Positions 35,071-43,938 of a stretch of DNA of 64,000 bases are shown here, piece by piece. The DNA is from JADGRB01 sp963835825. GTDB lineage: Bacteria; Myxococcota_A; Polyangia; Fen-1088. Below the pieces are notes generated by a model, which saw nothing but the letters and a program-made list of their open reading frames with translations, did not search any database and was not told the DNA's origin. The stretch spans positions 620,001 through 684,000 of the forward strand of contig CAWIGZ010000001.1 in NCBI GenBank assembly GCA_963835825.1, given 5' to 3'. Made by a program: the position numbers and the translations under genes. Each line of letters starts with the position of its first letter. Position 1 is the stretch's first letter.

Positions 35071-36213
35071 TTACTCGTCCCCCGTCGTCGGGGGCGCGGC
35101 CTCGGTGCCGTGGTCGGCCGGCGCCGCGTCGCCGTCGCCGCTCGGCTCCTCGGAGGATTCGCCGTCGCCGCTGGCGGCGCTGTCGTCGACGGCTGCGCCG
35201 GCGAGGTGAGGCCCGCCATGTTTCAGCTTGGCGAGCCGGGCCGCCTTGCGCTTCTTCGCCGACGAGGAGAGGAGCAGCGCCGAGCCGAGCGGCATCCCCG
35301 GCCGGGCCAGCGTGGTGACCAGGCCCTCCTCGCCGCCGTCGACGGGGACCCGCACCGGCCACAGCGCGATGAGCGGCTCGGGATCGAGGTAGCGCTCCGG
35401 ACCGTCCTTCCAGGGCCGCACCGAGATGGCGAAGTGAAGATGCGGCGCCGATTCCTTCACGCCGGTGTCGCCCAGGAGGCCGATCACCTCGCCGCTCTTG
35501 ACGTGCACGCCGCGCTCGAGCCCGTTGGGGATCGCCGCCAGGTGGAAGTACTGCGTGAACACGGTTCCGTCCCGGTGGGAGAGGCGGACGAACTCGCCGC
35601 CGCGATCCGGGTTGGCGTGTCTCTGCACGAAGTCGACGACCCCTTCGTGGACGGCGTGGACCTGCTCGCCCCAGATCTCGCCCCCGAGATCGACGCCGCA
35701 GTGGCCGTTGCGGCACTCCGCCGGTCGGTCGCCCGGCCGCGCGGCGCCGAACACCCGCGAATCGGCGCGCGGCATCCGGCGCACGGGACCGGACAGCGGA
35801 TGAATCCAGGCATCCTGCCCCAGCGCCGCCAGGAAGGTGGTCTCGGTCGGTGGCCAGTCCGGGCCGAACCAGCCGGGCGGCAGCGCTGGACGGCCGAGCG
35901 GCCGCGGCGGAGCCAGCGGCGCCGCCGCCACGTGCGCGCTCCGCCAGTGCCCGGGCGGCCCCCCGTGCGGCGTCACGAAGACGCTGGTCAGGATGATGAC
36001 CAGGGCGGCCTCGGCCGCCCGCCGCCGCCGCTCCGCCCAGCGGGCCCGCCGGGCCTCGCGCGCGATCTGCCGAAAGCAGGCCGCCGAGCAGAGCACGACG
36101 ACCGACCGCGCATCGACATGGACGAAGCGCGCGGGCGGCAGCGAGCCGTCGCAAACGCCACAGCTGGCGGTGCCCTGTGGCACGTCTGAAAGCGCCTCTT
36201 CGGGATCGATCAT
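35071..36213 (-). CDS. Zinc-finger, TM and active-type LytM (M23) peptidase
   Basis: A 380-residue protein with the same unusual layout as its downstream neighbour: N-terminal treble-clef zinc-binding pattern (CGVCDG ... VVLCSAACF), a basic segment, one TM (AAEALVIILTSVFVTP), a Pro-rich linker, a periplasmic M23 domain, and a long acidic C-terminal tail. The metallopeptidase motifs are complete: NGHCGVDLGGEIWG (HxxxD) and APHLHFAISVRP (HxH). It should therefore cleave peptidoglycan cross-bridges. The start at the ATG 36213 gives a short N-terminus; a GTG at 36225 adds four residues. The two genes form a translationally close pair created by duplication, in which only this one keeps all catalytic residues. 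Confidence 0.87.
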   Translation of the reverse strand: MIDPEEALSDVPQGTASCGVCDGSLPPARFVHVDARSVVVLCSAACFRQIAREARRARWAERRRRAAEAALVIILTSVFVTPHGGPPGHWRSAHVAAAPLAPPRPLGRPALPPGWFGPDWPPTETTFLAALGQDAWIHPLSGPVRRMPRADSRVFGAARPGDRPAECRNGHCGVDLGGEIWGEQVHAVHEGVVDFVQRHANPDRGGEFVRLSHRDGTVFTQYFHLAAIPNGLERGVHVKSGEVIGLLGDTGVKESAPHLHFAISVRPWKDGPERYLDPEPLIALWPVRVPVDGGEEGLVTTLARPGMPLGSALLLSSSAKKRKAARLAKLKHGGPHLAGAAVDDSAASGDGESSEEPSGDGDAAPADHGTEAAPPTTGDE

Positions 36214-36356
36214 GGCGGGACTCACAGCGCCGCAGCGCCGAACGCCGACGAGCCGCCTATGGTAGCAAGTTCCGGCCCGCGCGGGCGCGCCGCGATCGTC
36301 GAACTTCTATCGGCCAATTATTTGTAACCTCGACCAGAACAAGGCATCGATGCGTG

Positions 36357-36851
36357 ATGCATCGCCGACTTTCATCGATCCTCGTCACCGCGACCGCGAC
36401 TCTCGTGCTCCTTCTGATTCCGTCGGGCGTTCGCCCCGCCTCGGGAAAGACCGTCGGACCGCCGGAGGTCGCCTGGAAGGACCTGTCCTTCGCGCAAAAG
36501 AAAGACTACATGAAGGCCGCCGTCATGCCGGCGATGAAGCCCCTCTTCCGGAGCTTCGACGCCAAGGAGTTCAAGTCCTTCACCTGCGCCACCTGCCACG
36601 GCCAGGACGCCGCCGACCGCAAGTTCAAGATGCCGAGCAACGACATCCATCCGCTGCCCAATACGCCGGAGGCCTTTCAGGCCAAGCTGAAGGCGGAGCC
36701 GAGCTGGCCCAAGTGGACGGACTTCATGGCCCACAAGGTCGAGCCCACGATGGGCAAGCTGCTCGACCTCCCCGTCTTCGATCCGAAGAATCCGGTGAAG
36801 GGCGCGTTCAGTTGCGGCAACTGCCACAGGCTGGAAGCGGCAAAGCCATGA
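36357..36851 (+). CDS. Periplasmic diheme c-type cytochrome
   Basis: A 164-residue exported protein. The signal peptide is MHRRLSSILVTATATLVLLLI and following residues. There are two CxxCH heme-attachment sites: CATCH near residue 80 and CGNCH near residue 155. The region between contains conserved Met/Lys/Pro (FKMPSNDIHPLPN), one of whose Met may be an axial ligand. The first motif sits after FKSFTCATCHGQDAADR, as in small myxobacterial cytochromes of unknown redox partner. The ATG at 36357 gives the signal peptide; another ATG at 36350 is in the wrong frame. It is followed 90 bases later by an alcohol dehydrogenase-like gene, and electron transfer between them is possible but not shown. Confidence 0.87.
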   Translation: MHRRLSSILVTATATLVLLLIPSGVRPASGKTVGPPEVAWKDLSFAQKKDYMKAAVMPAMKPLFRSFDAKEFKSFTCATCHGQDAADRKFKMPSNDIHPLPNTPEAFQAKLKAEPSWPKWTDFMAHKVEPTMGKLLDLPVFDPKNPVKGAFSCGNCHRLEAAKP

Positions 36852-36941
36852 CGGTTCAGCGCATGGTCGGCATCGAGCGAGACGCGCGTGCCCCGGCGCC
36901 CGTCGTCGCCTAGGATTGCGGCGCCCAACGAAGGAGATCCC

Positions 36942-37944
36942 ATGCGAGCCGCCGTTCTCACCGAGTTCAACAAAGACTGGCAACTGCAGACCCTCCCCGA
37001 TCCGCGCCCGGCGCCGGGACAGGTGCTGATTCGCATTCACGCCAGCGGCATGTGCGGGACCGATCTGCACGCGCACCACGGACACCTGGGGGCGAAGCCG
37101 CCCATCGTGCTCGGGCACGAGCCGGCCGGTGAGATCGTCGAGCTCGGCGCCGGGGTGCTGGATCTGAAGGTGGGCGATCGGGTGGGCGTGTTCTGGAATC
37201 AGAAGGGGGACGGGCGCTGCGCCGTCTGCCAGGCCGGGCGGCCGGAGCACTGCCCGAACGCGCAGAGCTGGATGAACCTGGGAGGCGCCAATTCAGAGCT
37301 GATGCTCGCCTGGGCGTCGGGCTGCGCGCTGATCCCCGACGGGCTCTCCTTCGAGCTGGCGGCGCCGCTGTTTTGCGGCGGCTACACGGTGATGAGCGGC
37401 CTGCGCAACGGCGATCCCAAACCGGGTGAGCGGGTGGCGGTGCTGGGGCTGGGAGGGCTCGGGCACCTGGCCCTGCAGCTCGCCAAGGCGGTCGGACTGG
37501 AGACGTTCGCCGTCACCGGCCAGGCCGACAAGAAGGCGGAGCTGAAGGAATTCGGCGCCGACGAGGTGTTGCTCTCCGGCGACGATCCCGGCAAGGCGTT
37601 GCAGGCGGCGGGAGGCGCGGACCTGATTCTGTCGACCACCAACTCGGCCAAGCAGATCTCGGCGGCCTTCGCCGGTCTGCGCCCCGGCGGCCGCTTCGTG
37701 AACATGGGCGTGCCCGATGGGCCGCTCATCATCAACCCCAACGTGCTCATGTGGGGACAGCGCCAGCTGCGCGGCAGCTCGCAGGACGAACGGTCGGACC
37801 TGTTCGAGACGCTGACCCTGGCCGCCGCCGGCAAGGTCAAACCGAAGCTCGAGCTCTATCCACTGGCCCGCGCCAACGAGGTCCGCGAGCGCTTGCGAGG
37901 CCGGCAAGGTCCGCTACCGGGCGGTCCTGCAGCTCGCCGGCTGA
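36942..37944 (+). CDS. Zinc-dependent alcohol dehydrogenase (one frameshift near the end)
   Basis: An MDR-family alcohol dehydrogenase, about 333 residues after repair. Catalytic zinc ligands are in SGMCGTDLHAHHGH and VLGHEPAGEIVELG; the structural-zinc lobe is GRCAVCQAGRPEHC with three cysteines. The NAD(P)-binding motif is VLGLGGLGHLALQLAKAVG. One extra C near 37896 disrupts the last 15 codons; removing it changes the tail to EAGKVRYRAVLQLAG and a stop at 37944. The start at 36942 has an ideal AAGGAGATCCC before it. It belongs with YjgB/AdhP-like dehydrogenases acting on primary alcohols or aldehydes; the substrate is unknown. Confidence 0.9.
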
Positions 37945-38033
37945 ACGGCGGCTCCGGTGCCGCGGTCGCCTTTGCCGTTTCCGTTTGCGCCGACTGCACC
38001 CGAGGCCCGCGATCGTGATATGGCGGTTGACCG

Positions 38034-38369
38034 ATGGACACCGGGGCGCACTGGAATCCGTGGTTTTACCTCCTGGCCGCGGGCATCTGCGAGATGGGCT
38101 TCACGTCGTTCATGAAGCTGTCGAACGGCTTTCAGAGCTGGGGCTACAACATCGGCTTCGCCGTCTGCGCGCTCCTCAGCTTCGGCCTGTTGAACATGTC
38201 GACCCGCGATCTGTCGCTCGGTACGGCGTACGCCGTCTGGACCGGGATCGGGGCGTTCGGAACGGCGGCCATCGGCATTGTCGTGTTCAAGGATCCGGCG
38301 ACGTTCTGGCGGGTGCTGTTCTTGACGACGCTGATCGGCTCCATCATCGGGCTCCGGTTCGTCTCGTAG
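38034..38369 (+). CDS. Small multidrug resistance (SMR) transporter, SugE/Gdx-like
   Basis: A 111-residue inner-membrane protein with four TM helices. The essential membrane-embedded Glu is at position 20 in LLAAGICEMGF, equivalent to Glu14 of EmrE and SugE. TM3 has GTAYAVWTGIGAFGTAAIGI, the SMR signature that lines the dimer interface. Helix 4 is FLTTLIGSIIGLRF. SMR proteins work as dual-topology dimers exchanging protons for cations; SugE-like members export guanidinium while EmrE-like ones export quaternary ammonium, and the sequence does not settle which. No second SMR gene is adjacent, consistent with a homodimer. It converges with the phospholipase gene. Confidence 0.92.
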   Translation: MDTGAHWNPWFYLLAAGICEMGFTSFMKLSNGFQSWGYNIGFAVCALLSFGLLNMSTRDLSLGTAYAVWTGIGAFGTAAIGIVVFKDPATFWRVLFLTTLIGSIIGLRFVS

Positions 38370-38380
38370 CGCCTCCGGCG

Positions 38381-39391
38381 TCAGTCGCTGGCCCGCTCGA
38401 TCCAGTGCACGCGATCCTCGACGTAGAACCCGACCCGGAAGGCGGTGTCCTTCTGGTTGTAGTTGAGCAGGTACTCGCCGTACCCGTAGAAGAACTGGGC
38501 GTAGAAGTAGGGGGTGAAGCGCCAGAACGAGCCGCCATCGCGGTACGCCGGCCGCCACTGGGCGAACAGCTCGGTCCCCTGGCGCCCCCACGCTGCGCTC
38601 CGGCCGTGGAAGTAGGTGACGCCGACGTCTCCGCCCCCCCACCAGGCCGGACTGGCGGGATCGTAGCCGAGCACCGCCGTCCCCTCGCCGTAGCCGAGAT
38701 AGTCGACGATGTCGCTGTTGTACTCGTCGACCACGAAGGGGGGCAGCCACCCCTTGAGCGCCAGCGTCGCGTAGACGTTGGTGCCGAAGTATGCACCGGC
38801 GTTCACGTAGCCGTAGACACGATTCCAGCCGCGCGAGGCGTCGCCGTCGCGGCCGTTGGATTCGTGTTCGAGCCCGGCCCGCGCGCTGTCGATGAACAGC
38901 GACAGCCGCCCGGGGGCCCAAACGACGTCCCCGTACCGCTTGAAGTACCCGTAGAAGATCTCCGGGTTGTAGTTGGAATCGACGAACGGGCTGGAGGTGT
39001 CGTAGAGGTTCCAGAGCGACTTCTGCGTGTAGCCGAAATAAACGGAGTGGTTGGTGTGGTTCGGCCACAGGTCGATCTTCAGGCTGAACTGGAACTTCAC
39101 CTGCGACGTCGGGGTGAAGCCGCTGATGATGTAGTTGTCCTTGTAGCCGGTGAGGATGATCCGGTAGTCGATCTTCCAGGCCTTGCCGCCGGGGGTCTGC
39201 GCCAGCGCGGCGGCGGCCTCGTCGGGCATCGGCTTCGACTGGAGGGCCGAGATCGGCGGCCGCGACGCCGGCGGGGCGCCGATCGACTGCGCAGCCGCGG
39301 TCCTCGCGTCAATGGCTGACCAGGCGAGCGCGACCGTCAGCGCGAGCGCCCACGACCAAGATCCCAGTCCGACCGTTCGCTGCGCCTCCAT
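38381..39391 (-). CDS. pldA: Outer-membrane phospholipase A (OMPLA)
   Basis: A 336-residue outer-membrane enzyme that hydrolyses phospholipid acyl esters in a calcium-dependent dimer. A signal peptide (LALTVALAWSAIDARTAAAQ) and a low-complexity linker precede a barrel of alternating aromatic strands. The active-site motif HESNGRDGDASRGWNRVY carries the catalytic His, Ser and Asn in the order typical of PldA. The strands before it (KIDLWPNHTNHSVYFGYTQKSLWNLYD) match the family's QSPWN-type region. The ATG at 39391 faces pgi divergently over about 100 bases. The role is likely maintenance of outer-membrane lipid asymmetry. Confidence 0.92.
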   Translation of the reverse strand: MEAQRTVGLGSWSWALALTVALAWSAIDARTAAAQSIGAPPASRPPISALQSKPMPDEAAAALAQTPGGKAWKIDYRIILTGYKDNYIISGFTPTSQVKFQFSLKIDLWPNHTNHSVYFGYTQKSLWNLYDTSSPFVDSNYNPEIFYGYFKRYGDVVWAPGRLSLFIDSARAGLEHESNGRDGDASRGWNRVYGYVNAGAYFGTNVYATLALKGWLPPFVVDEYNSDIVDYLGYGEGTAVLGYDPASPAWWGGGDVGVTYFHGRSAAWGRQGTELFAQWRPAYRDGGSFWRFTPYFYAQFFYGYGEYLLNYNQKDTAFRVGFYVEDRVHWIERASD

Positions 39392-39495
39392 TCGAGGAGG
39401 CGTTTCTATCCTCCGGCGGACGGGGCATCAAATTGTTGGCCCGGTTCCGGTTCCGCCCAGGCAGCGCACATTGTATGGTCGCGTGGAGAACTGAC

Positions 39496-41127
39496 ATGTC
39501 TACAAAGCTGCAAAAGCGCCCGGCCTGGTCGGCTCTGTCCGCACACCACGAGAAAATCGCGTCCCTGCACCTGCGCGAGCTCTTCGCCAACGATCCGGGG
39601 CGCGGGGAGCGCCTCACCGTCGAGGCGGCGGGGATCTTCCTCGACTACTCGAAGAACCGCGTCACCGACGAGACGCTGGCGCTGCTGGGGCAGCTGGCCG
39701 ACGAATCGGAGCTGCGCCGCCAGATCGACGCCATGTTCCGTGGCGACAAGATCAACGTCACCGAGAACCGCGCGGCGCTGCACGTCGCGTTGCGGGCGCC
39801 CCGGGGGGCCTCGATCGTCGTCGACGGCGAGAACGTGGTGCCGCACGTGCACGCCGTCCTCGACAAGATGAGCGACTTCGCCGGTCGGGTCCGCAGCGGC
39901 GCCTTCACCGGACACACCGGCAAGCGCCTCAAGAACATCGTCAACGTCGGCATCGGCGGCTCGGACCTGGGGCCGGTCATGGCCTACGAGGCGCTCCGCC
40001 ACTACGCCGATCGGGCGCTGACCTTCCGCTTCGTCTCCAACGTCGACGGCACCGACTTCGCCGAGGCGACCTGGGATCTCGATCCGGCCGAGACCCTCTT
40101 CGTCATTTCGTCGAAGACCTTCACCACGCTGGAGACGATGACCAACGCCCAGACCGCCCGCGCCTGGTCGCTGGCGGGCCTGGGCGGCGACGCGCGCGCG
40201 GTGGCCAAGCACTTCGTCGCGGTGTCGACCAACGCCGAGAAGGTCGCCGCGTTCGGCATCGACACCGCCAACATGTTCGGCTTCTGGGACTGGGTCGGCG
40301 GCCGCTACTCGATGGATTCGGCCATTGGCCTCTCGACCATGCTGGCCATCGGCCCCGAGGGGTTCCGGGCGATGCTGGCCGGCTTTCACGAGATGGACGA
40401 GCACTTCCGGACGGCGCCGTTCGGCAAGAACTTGCCCGTATTGAAGGCGCTGCTGTCGCTCTGGTACAACGACTTCTTCGGCGCCCAGACCGTCGCCGTG
40501 CTGCCGTACGAGCAGTACCTCAAGCGGTTTCCCGCCTACCTGCAGCAGCTGACCATGGAGAGCCTCGGCAAGCACGTCGGCCTCGACGGCGCGCGCGTCG
40601 AGGTCGACACCGGCCCGATCTACTGGGGCGAGCCCGGCACCAACGGCCAACATTCTTTTTACCAGCTGATTCACCAGGGGACGCGCCTGGTGCCGGTCGA
40701 CTTCATCGCCTTCGGCCAGACGCTGAACCCGCTCGGCAACCACCACGATCTGCTGGTCGCCAACGTGTTCGCGCAGGCCGAGGCGCTGGCGTTCGGAAAG
40801 ACCGTCGCCGAGGTGTCGGCGGAGGGGACCCCCGCCGCGCTGGCGCCGCACCGGGCGTTCGAGGGGAACCGCCCCACCAACGTGATGCTGCTCGACCGGC
40901 TGACCCCCGCGGCGCTGGGGAAGCTGGTGGCCCTCTACGAGCACGACGTGTTCACGCAATCGGCGATCTGGGGCATCGACCCGTTCGACCAGTGGGGCGT
41001 CGAGCTGGGCAAGGTGCTGGCGCAGCGGATCATCCCCGAGCTGACCAGCGCCGGCGAGCCGCCGCTGTCACACGACACGTCGACCAATGCGCTCATCCGC
41101 CGCTTCAGAAAGATGAAGCGCAGTTGA
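39496..41127 (+). CDS. pgi: Glucose-6-phosphate isomerase
   Basis: A 543-residue glycolytic/gluconeogenic enzyme interconverting glucose-6-phosphate and fructose-6-phosphate. Family signatures are VNVGIGGSDLGPVMAYEALR, VISSKTFTTLETMTNA, GFWDWVGGRYSMDSAIGL (with the catalytic Arg), WGEPGTNGQHSFYQLIHQGT (with the catalytic His) and FDQWGVELGKVLAQ. The length is that of the bacterial long form. The ATG at 39496 gives the standard N-terminus. Its stop overlaps the TTG start of ppa, so the two are coupled. Confidence 0.97.
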   Translation: MSTKLQKRPAWSALSAHHEKIASLHLRELFANDPGRGERLTVEAAGIFLDYSKNRVTDETLALLGQLADESELRRQIDAMFRGDKINVTENRAALHVALRAPRGASIVVDGENVVPHVHAVLDKMSDFAGRVRSGAFTGHTGKRLKNIVNVGIGGSDLGPVMAYEALRHYADRALTFRFVSNVDGTDFAEATWDLDPAETLFVISSKTFTTLETMTNAQTARAWSLAGLGGDARAVAKHFVAVSTNAEKVAAFGIDTANMFGFWDWVGGRYSMDSAIGLSTMLAIGPEGFRAMLAGFHEMDEHFRTAPFGKNLPVLKALLSLWYNDFFGAQTVAVLPYEQYLKRFPAYLQQLTMESLGKHVGLDGARVEVDTGPIYWGEPGTNGQHSFYQLIHQGTRLVPVDFIAFGQTLNPLGNHHDLLVANVFAQAEALAFGKTVAEVSAEGTPAALAPHRAFEGNRPTNVMLLDRLTPAALGKLVALYEHDVFTQSAIWGIDPFDQWGVELGKVLAQRIIPELTSAGEPPLSHDTSTNALIRRFRKMKRS

Positions 41128-41669
41128 GAATCGAACACATCTCCGTGGGGGCCGATCCCCCCAACGAGGTCAACGTGATCGTCGAGGTGCCGGTGGGCGG
41201 CGAGCCGATCAAGTACGAGATGGACAAGCACGCCGGCACCCTGGTGGTCGATCGCTTTCTCTACACGTCGATGCGCTACCCGGGAAACTACGGGTTCATC
41301 CCCCACACGCTGTCGGGCGACGGCGATCCGCTGGACGTCCTCATCGCCAACCAGCGGGCCATCGTCCCCGGCGCCCTCATCGCCGTCCGCCCCATCGGCG
41401 TCCTGCGCATGCATGACGAGGCCGGCATCGACGAGAAGGTGATCGCCGTGCCCGTCTCCCGGCTCACCCGCCGCTACGATCAGGTCGGCGACTACACCCA
41501 GCTCCCCGAGATCACCGTCAAGCAGATCCAGCACTTCTTCGAGCACTACAAGGATCTCGAGGACAACAAGTGGGTGAAGCTGATCGGCTGGGGCGACGCC
41601 GCCGAGGCGAAGGCGGTGATTCTCGAGAGCATCACCCGCGCCAAGGCCGACGAGCAGCGCCGGGCCTGA
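41124..41669 (+). CDS. ppa: Inorganic pyrophosphatase, family I
   Basis: A 181-residue soluble magnesium-dependent enzyme that hydrolyses pyrophosphate to phosphate. Active-site residues are in VVEVPVGGEPIKYEMDK, MRYPGNYGFIPHTLSGDGDPLDVLI (the D-x-D-P-x-D signature) and HYKDLEDNKWVKLIGW. The start is TTG at 41124, forming a TTGA overlap with the pgi stop; no ATG in frame lies early enough to give the family N-terminus (RIEHISVG). Coupling with pgi suggests joint expression of central sugar-phosphate and pyrophosphate metabolism. Confidence 0.96.
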   Translation: MRIEHISVGADPPNEVNVIVEVPVGGEPIKYEMDKHAGTLVVDRFLYTSMRYPGNYGFIPHTLSGDGDPLDVLIANQRAIVPGALIAVRPIGVLRMHDEAGIDEKVIAVPVSRLTRRYDQVGDYTQLPEITVKQIQHFFEHYKDLEDNKWVKLIGWGDAAEAKAVILESITRAKADEQRRA

Positions 41670-41777
41670 CGGACGCGACGGCCTGCTGGGGACGATCGGA
41701 ACGCGCACACGGGTGCCCAATTCCCCGGATGCCGGCGCCTGCGCCTGCTGGGAGCTCCTAGGAGCGCCCTAAGCGCT

Positions 41778-42194
41778 TCACGCCGCCGCAGATTTGGCCC
41801 CCTCGATCATCGTCGCCGCGAGCAGCTCGTAGACCGCCGTCCAGGCGTCCTTGACCTCGGGCGTGAAGGCGGCGCCCAGCCCCTGCTCCAGCGTCCAGAG
41901 CAGCGCGCCGCCGACGGTCGCGTAGTCCTCCTCCTCGACGCCGTACCCCGCGTGTTTGCGCCCCAGCTCCTTGACCGCCGGGACCAGCTCGTCGAGCGCG
42001 TCGAGCTTGCCGACGCAATAGCCGAGCATCTGCATCAGCTTTCTCCCTTGCTCGCGAATCTCGGTCCGGAACAGCGGCCGGAGCGACGGATCCATCTCGA
42101 ACAGGCGGCCATAGAACAGCGCCGCCGCGGTCTCGGCGATGGGAACGACCCGGGCGAAAGTTTCCTTCACCAGCGAGTTTTGGTTCGTCGTCAT
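41778..42194 (-). CDS. Single-domain bacterial haemoglobin
   Basis: A 138-residue globin of the Vitreoscilla/flavohaemoglobin-like class. The N-terminal helix reads SLVKETFARVVPIAETAAALFYGRLFEMDP with the usual CD-corner Phe region. The proximal haem ligand is the His in ELGRKHAGYGVEEEDYATVG, which is the standard F-helix motif. The C-terminal helix follows (WTAVYELLAATMIEGAK). There is no reductase domain, so it must pair with a separate reductase if it acts as a nitric oxide dioxygenase. It may instead bind oxygen. The ATG at 42194 is followed by MTTNQNS. It converges with ppa. Confidence 0.93.
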   Translation of the reverse strand: MTTNQNSLVKETFARVVPIAETAAALFYGRLFEMDPSLRPLFRTEIREQGRKLMQMLGYCVGKLDALDELVPAVKELGRKHAGYGVEEEDYATVGGALLWTLEQGLGAAFTPEVKDAWTAVYELLAATMIEGAKSAAA

Positions 42195-42338
42195 GGGGAC
42201 TCCTTTTCCGATTTGAAGACCCCAGTGTCGGTGCGAACGGCCCCGATGGGTGGTTTCCGATCTGCGCGATTGCGGTTGCCGGTCTCCGCAGGTCCGGTAT
42301 CCGGAACCCGGGCTTCGTTTCGCCCGCGCCCCGGCGCT

Positions 42339-43448
42339 CTAGTGATGCTGCGGCGGCGGCGCCGCTGCCGGCAGCAGGCCAGGCGCGGTGACGACCGGAT
42401 ACTTCGCCTGCTGCCAGGCGAAGATCCCCTCGTCGATGACGGCCGTGTGCTTGTACCCGCGCTTGCGCAGCTCGGCGACGACCTGGCCCGAGACATGGTG
42501 GGGACAGGCGCAGTAGGCCAGGACCCAGGTGCCGTCGTTGGGGATATCGTCGAGCGCGCGCGGCTCGTAGTACGGCGTCGAGATCGCCCCCGTGATGTGC
42601 AGGTTCAGCCAGTCCGAGGGGGTGCGCGCGTCCGCGATGATGAGCCGCCGCTTTTGGTCGAGCGCCTTTTTCACCTGAGCGATGGGGACGTAGAGGTCTT
42701 CCTTGAGGACGAACTCGGGCGGCTTGCCCCTGGGGTTGAGCACGATCGGTCCCTGGCGCGGCGGCAGCGGCGCGGACGGCCTGGCCACGGCGGACGGCAG
42801 CGCCGGGATCCCCGGCGGCACCGCCATCGAACGGACGAAGGCGACCACGTCGTCGATCTGCGCGGGGGTGAGCGCGCCTTTCCAGGGGACCATCGACGTG
42901 GGCGGCCGGCCCCTCTCGACGGCCCAGTGCAGGAAGGCGTCGGTCGCGGTCGCCAGGAAGACCGGATTGGCCAAATGCACCGCGCTGCTCCGCTGGGTCG
43001 TCGTCCCATGGCAGCGCGCGCAGTTGCCGTCGTAGACCAGCTTGCCGCGCTTGGCGTCGCCGACGACGGGGCCCTCGGGCAGCGCGCGCAGGGCCGGCCC
43101 GCCGACGCGCAGGAAGGCGATGATCGCGTCGACATCGGCGGGCTCGAGTGGGCCGCCGAGGATGGTGGCGAAGGCGGCCATCGCCGTGCCGGGACGCCCG
43201 CGGCTGATCGCGGCGCGGATGAAGTCGTCCGACGCGGACTCGAGGAAGGTGACCGCGCGCAGCGAGGGCGCGTTGTCGGCCACGTAGCCACCGGCGGTCG
43301 GGCCGTGACAGGTGGCGCAGTACTTGGCGTAGGCCTGCCGGCCCTTTTCAACGACCGGCGAGGGCGCCGGCGCGGGCTTGCGGGCGCAGCTGGCGCCGGG
43401 AGCCAAGGCCGTGAGGACCGCGAAGGCGAGGGCGACGGGGCAGCGCAT
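42339..43448 (-). CDS. Lipoprotein with two cytochrome c domains and a rhodanese domain
   Basis: A 369-residue exported lipoprotein (lipobox GASC near residue 21). The first class-I cytochrome c domain is at about 35-110 with CATCH and the Met-containing GRPGTAMAAF. The second is at about 130-210 with CARCH and RGRPPTSMVPW. The C-terminal rhodanese domain (about 240-345) begins LIIADARTPSDWLNLHITGA and ends with the active-site loop AYCACPHHVSGQVV followed by GIFAWQQAKYPV. Haem attachment and the cysteine loop suggest electron transfer coupled to sulfur handling. This domain order is unusual; a link to thiosulfate or polysulfide oxidation is an inference. The start at 43448 gives the signal peptide. 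Confidence 0.9.
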   Translation of the reverse strand: MRCPVALAFAVLTALAPGASCARKPAPAPSPVVEKGRQAYAKYCATCHGPTAGGYVADNAPSLRAVTFLESASDDFIRAAISRGRPGTAMAAFATILGGPLEPADVDAIIAFLRVGGPALRALPEGPVVGDAKRGKLVYDGNCARCHGTTTQRSSAVHLANPVFLATATDAFLHWAVERGRPPTSMVPWKGALTPAQIDDVVAFVRSMAVPPGIPALPSAVARPSAPLPPRQGPIVLNPRGKPPEFVLKEDLYVPIAQVKKALDQKRRLIIADARTPSDWLNLHITGAISTPYYEPRALDDIPNDGTWVLAYCACPHHVSGQVVAELRKRGYKHTAVIDEGIFAWQQAKYPVVTAPGLLPAAAPPPQHH

Positions 43449-43529
43449 GCGCGCTTCCGTTCTACCCCGACCTGGGCGAAGATCCGCGGCTGATCGTCAG
43501 CCGCCTGGAACGGTCGGCACGTGCGGTGC

Positions 43530-43558
43530 CGCGCCTGAGCAAACCAGCCTCAGGCGCG
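43530..43558 (-). terminator. Hairpin after the cold-shock gene
   Basis: A perfect 10-bp stem (CGCGCCTGAG / CTCAGGCGCG) with a nine-base loop, 20 bases downstream of the cspA-like stop on the minus strand and before the next minus-strand gene. There is no T-run, so it is only a candidate terminator. Confidence 0.5.
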
Positions 43559-43577
43559 CGGCACCTCGGTGCCGAGA

Positions 43578-43772
43578 TCAGACGAGCTTGACGCCGCTGG
43601 CCTGGGGGCCCTTCTTGCCCTCGACCACCTCGAACTCGACCTTCGAGCCCTCCTGAAGGATGGCGCCGCCGGTGTCATTGGCGTGAACGAACACGTCCTT
43701 GCCGCCGCCCTCTGGCGTGATGAACCCGAACCCCTTAGCCGTGTTGAAGAACTTGACCGTACCTTTTTGCAT
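43578..43772 (-). CDS. CspA-family cold-shock protein
   Basis: A 64-residue single-stranded nucleic-acid-binding OB-fold protein. The two RNA-binding motifs are KGFGFITPEGG (RNP1) and DVFVHAND (RNP2). It begins MQKGTVKFFNTAKGFG and ends VKLV, the normal length. The mRNA leader (43773 to about 43830) is strikingly A/G-rich on the coding strand for this GC-rich genome, with AAAAAGGAAAAGAG before the ATG, as usual for highly translated cold-shock genes. It acts as an RNA chaperone or antiterminator. A hairpin follows the gene. It lies alone between the cytochrome-rhodanese and STAND genes. Confidence 0.96.
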   Translation of the reverse strand: MQKGTVKFFNTAKGFGFITPEGGGKDVFVHANDTGGAILQEGSKVEFEVVEGKKGPQASGVKLV

Positions 43773-43938
43773 TTTCTCTTTTCCTTTTTCGTCCCCAGTT
43801 TCCTGGAGGCGAAAGCGTTTTTTGCCGCACGGCCCCGAAGTGGAGCCGGGCGGTTGGGTGACCGTATACCACGATAGCTATCGGCAACCTTGCAGGGAGG
43901 GCACCGGCCGTGAGAATCAGGACTTTGCTGGGCTGTTT

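Noticed and set aside
41740..41775. Short palindrome GCTCCTAGGAGC between ppa and the globin gene as a terminator
   Set aside because: The stem is only six pairs without a loop and has no T-tract; a GC-rich palindrome of this size is expected by chance.
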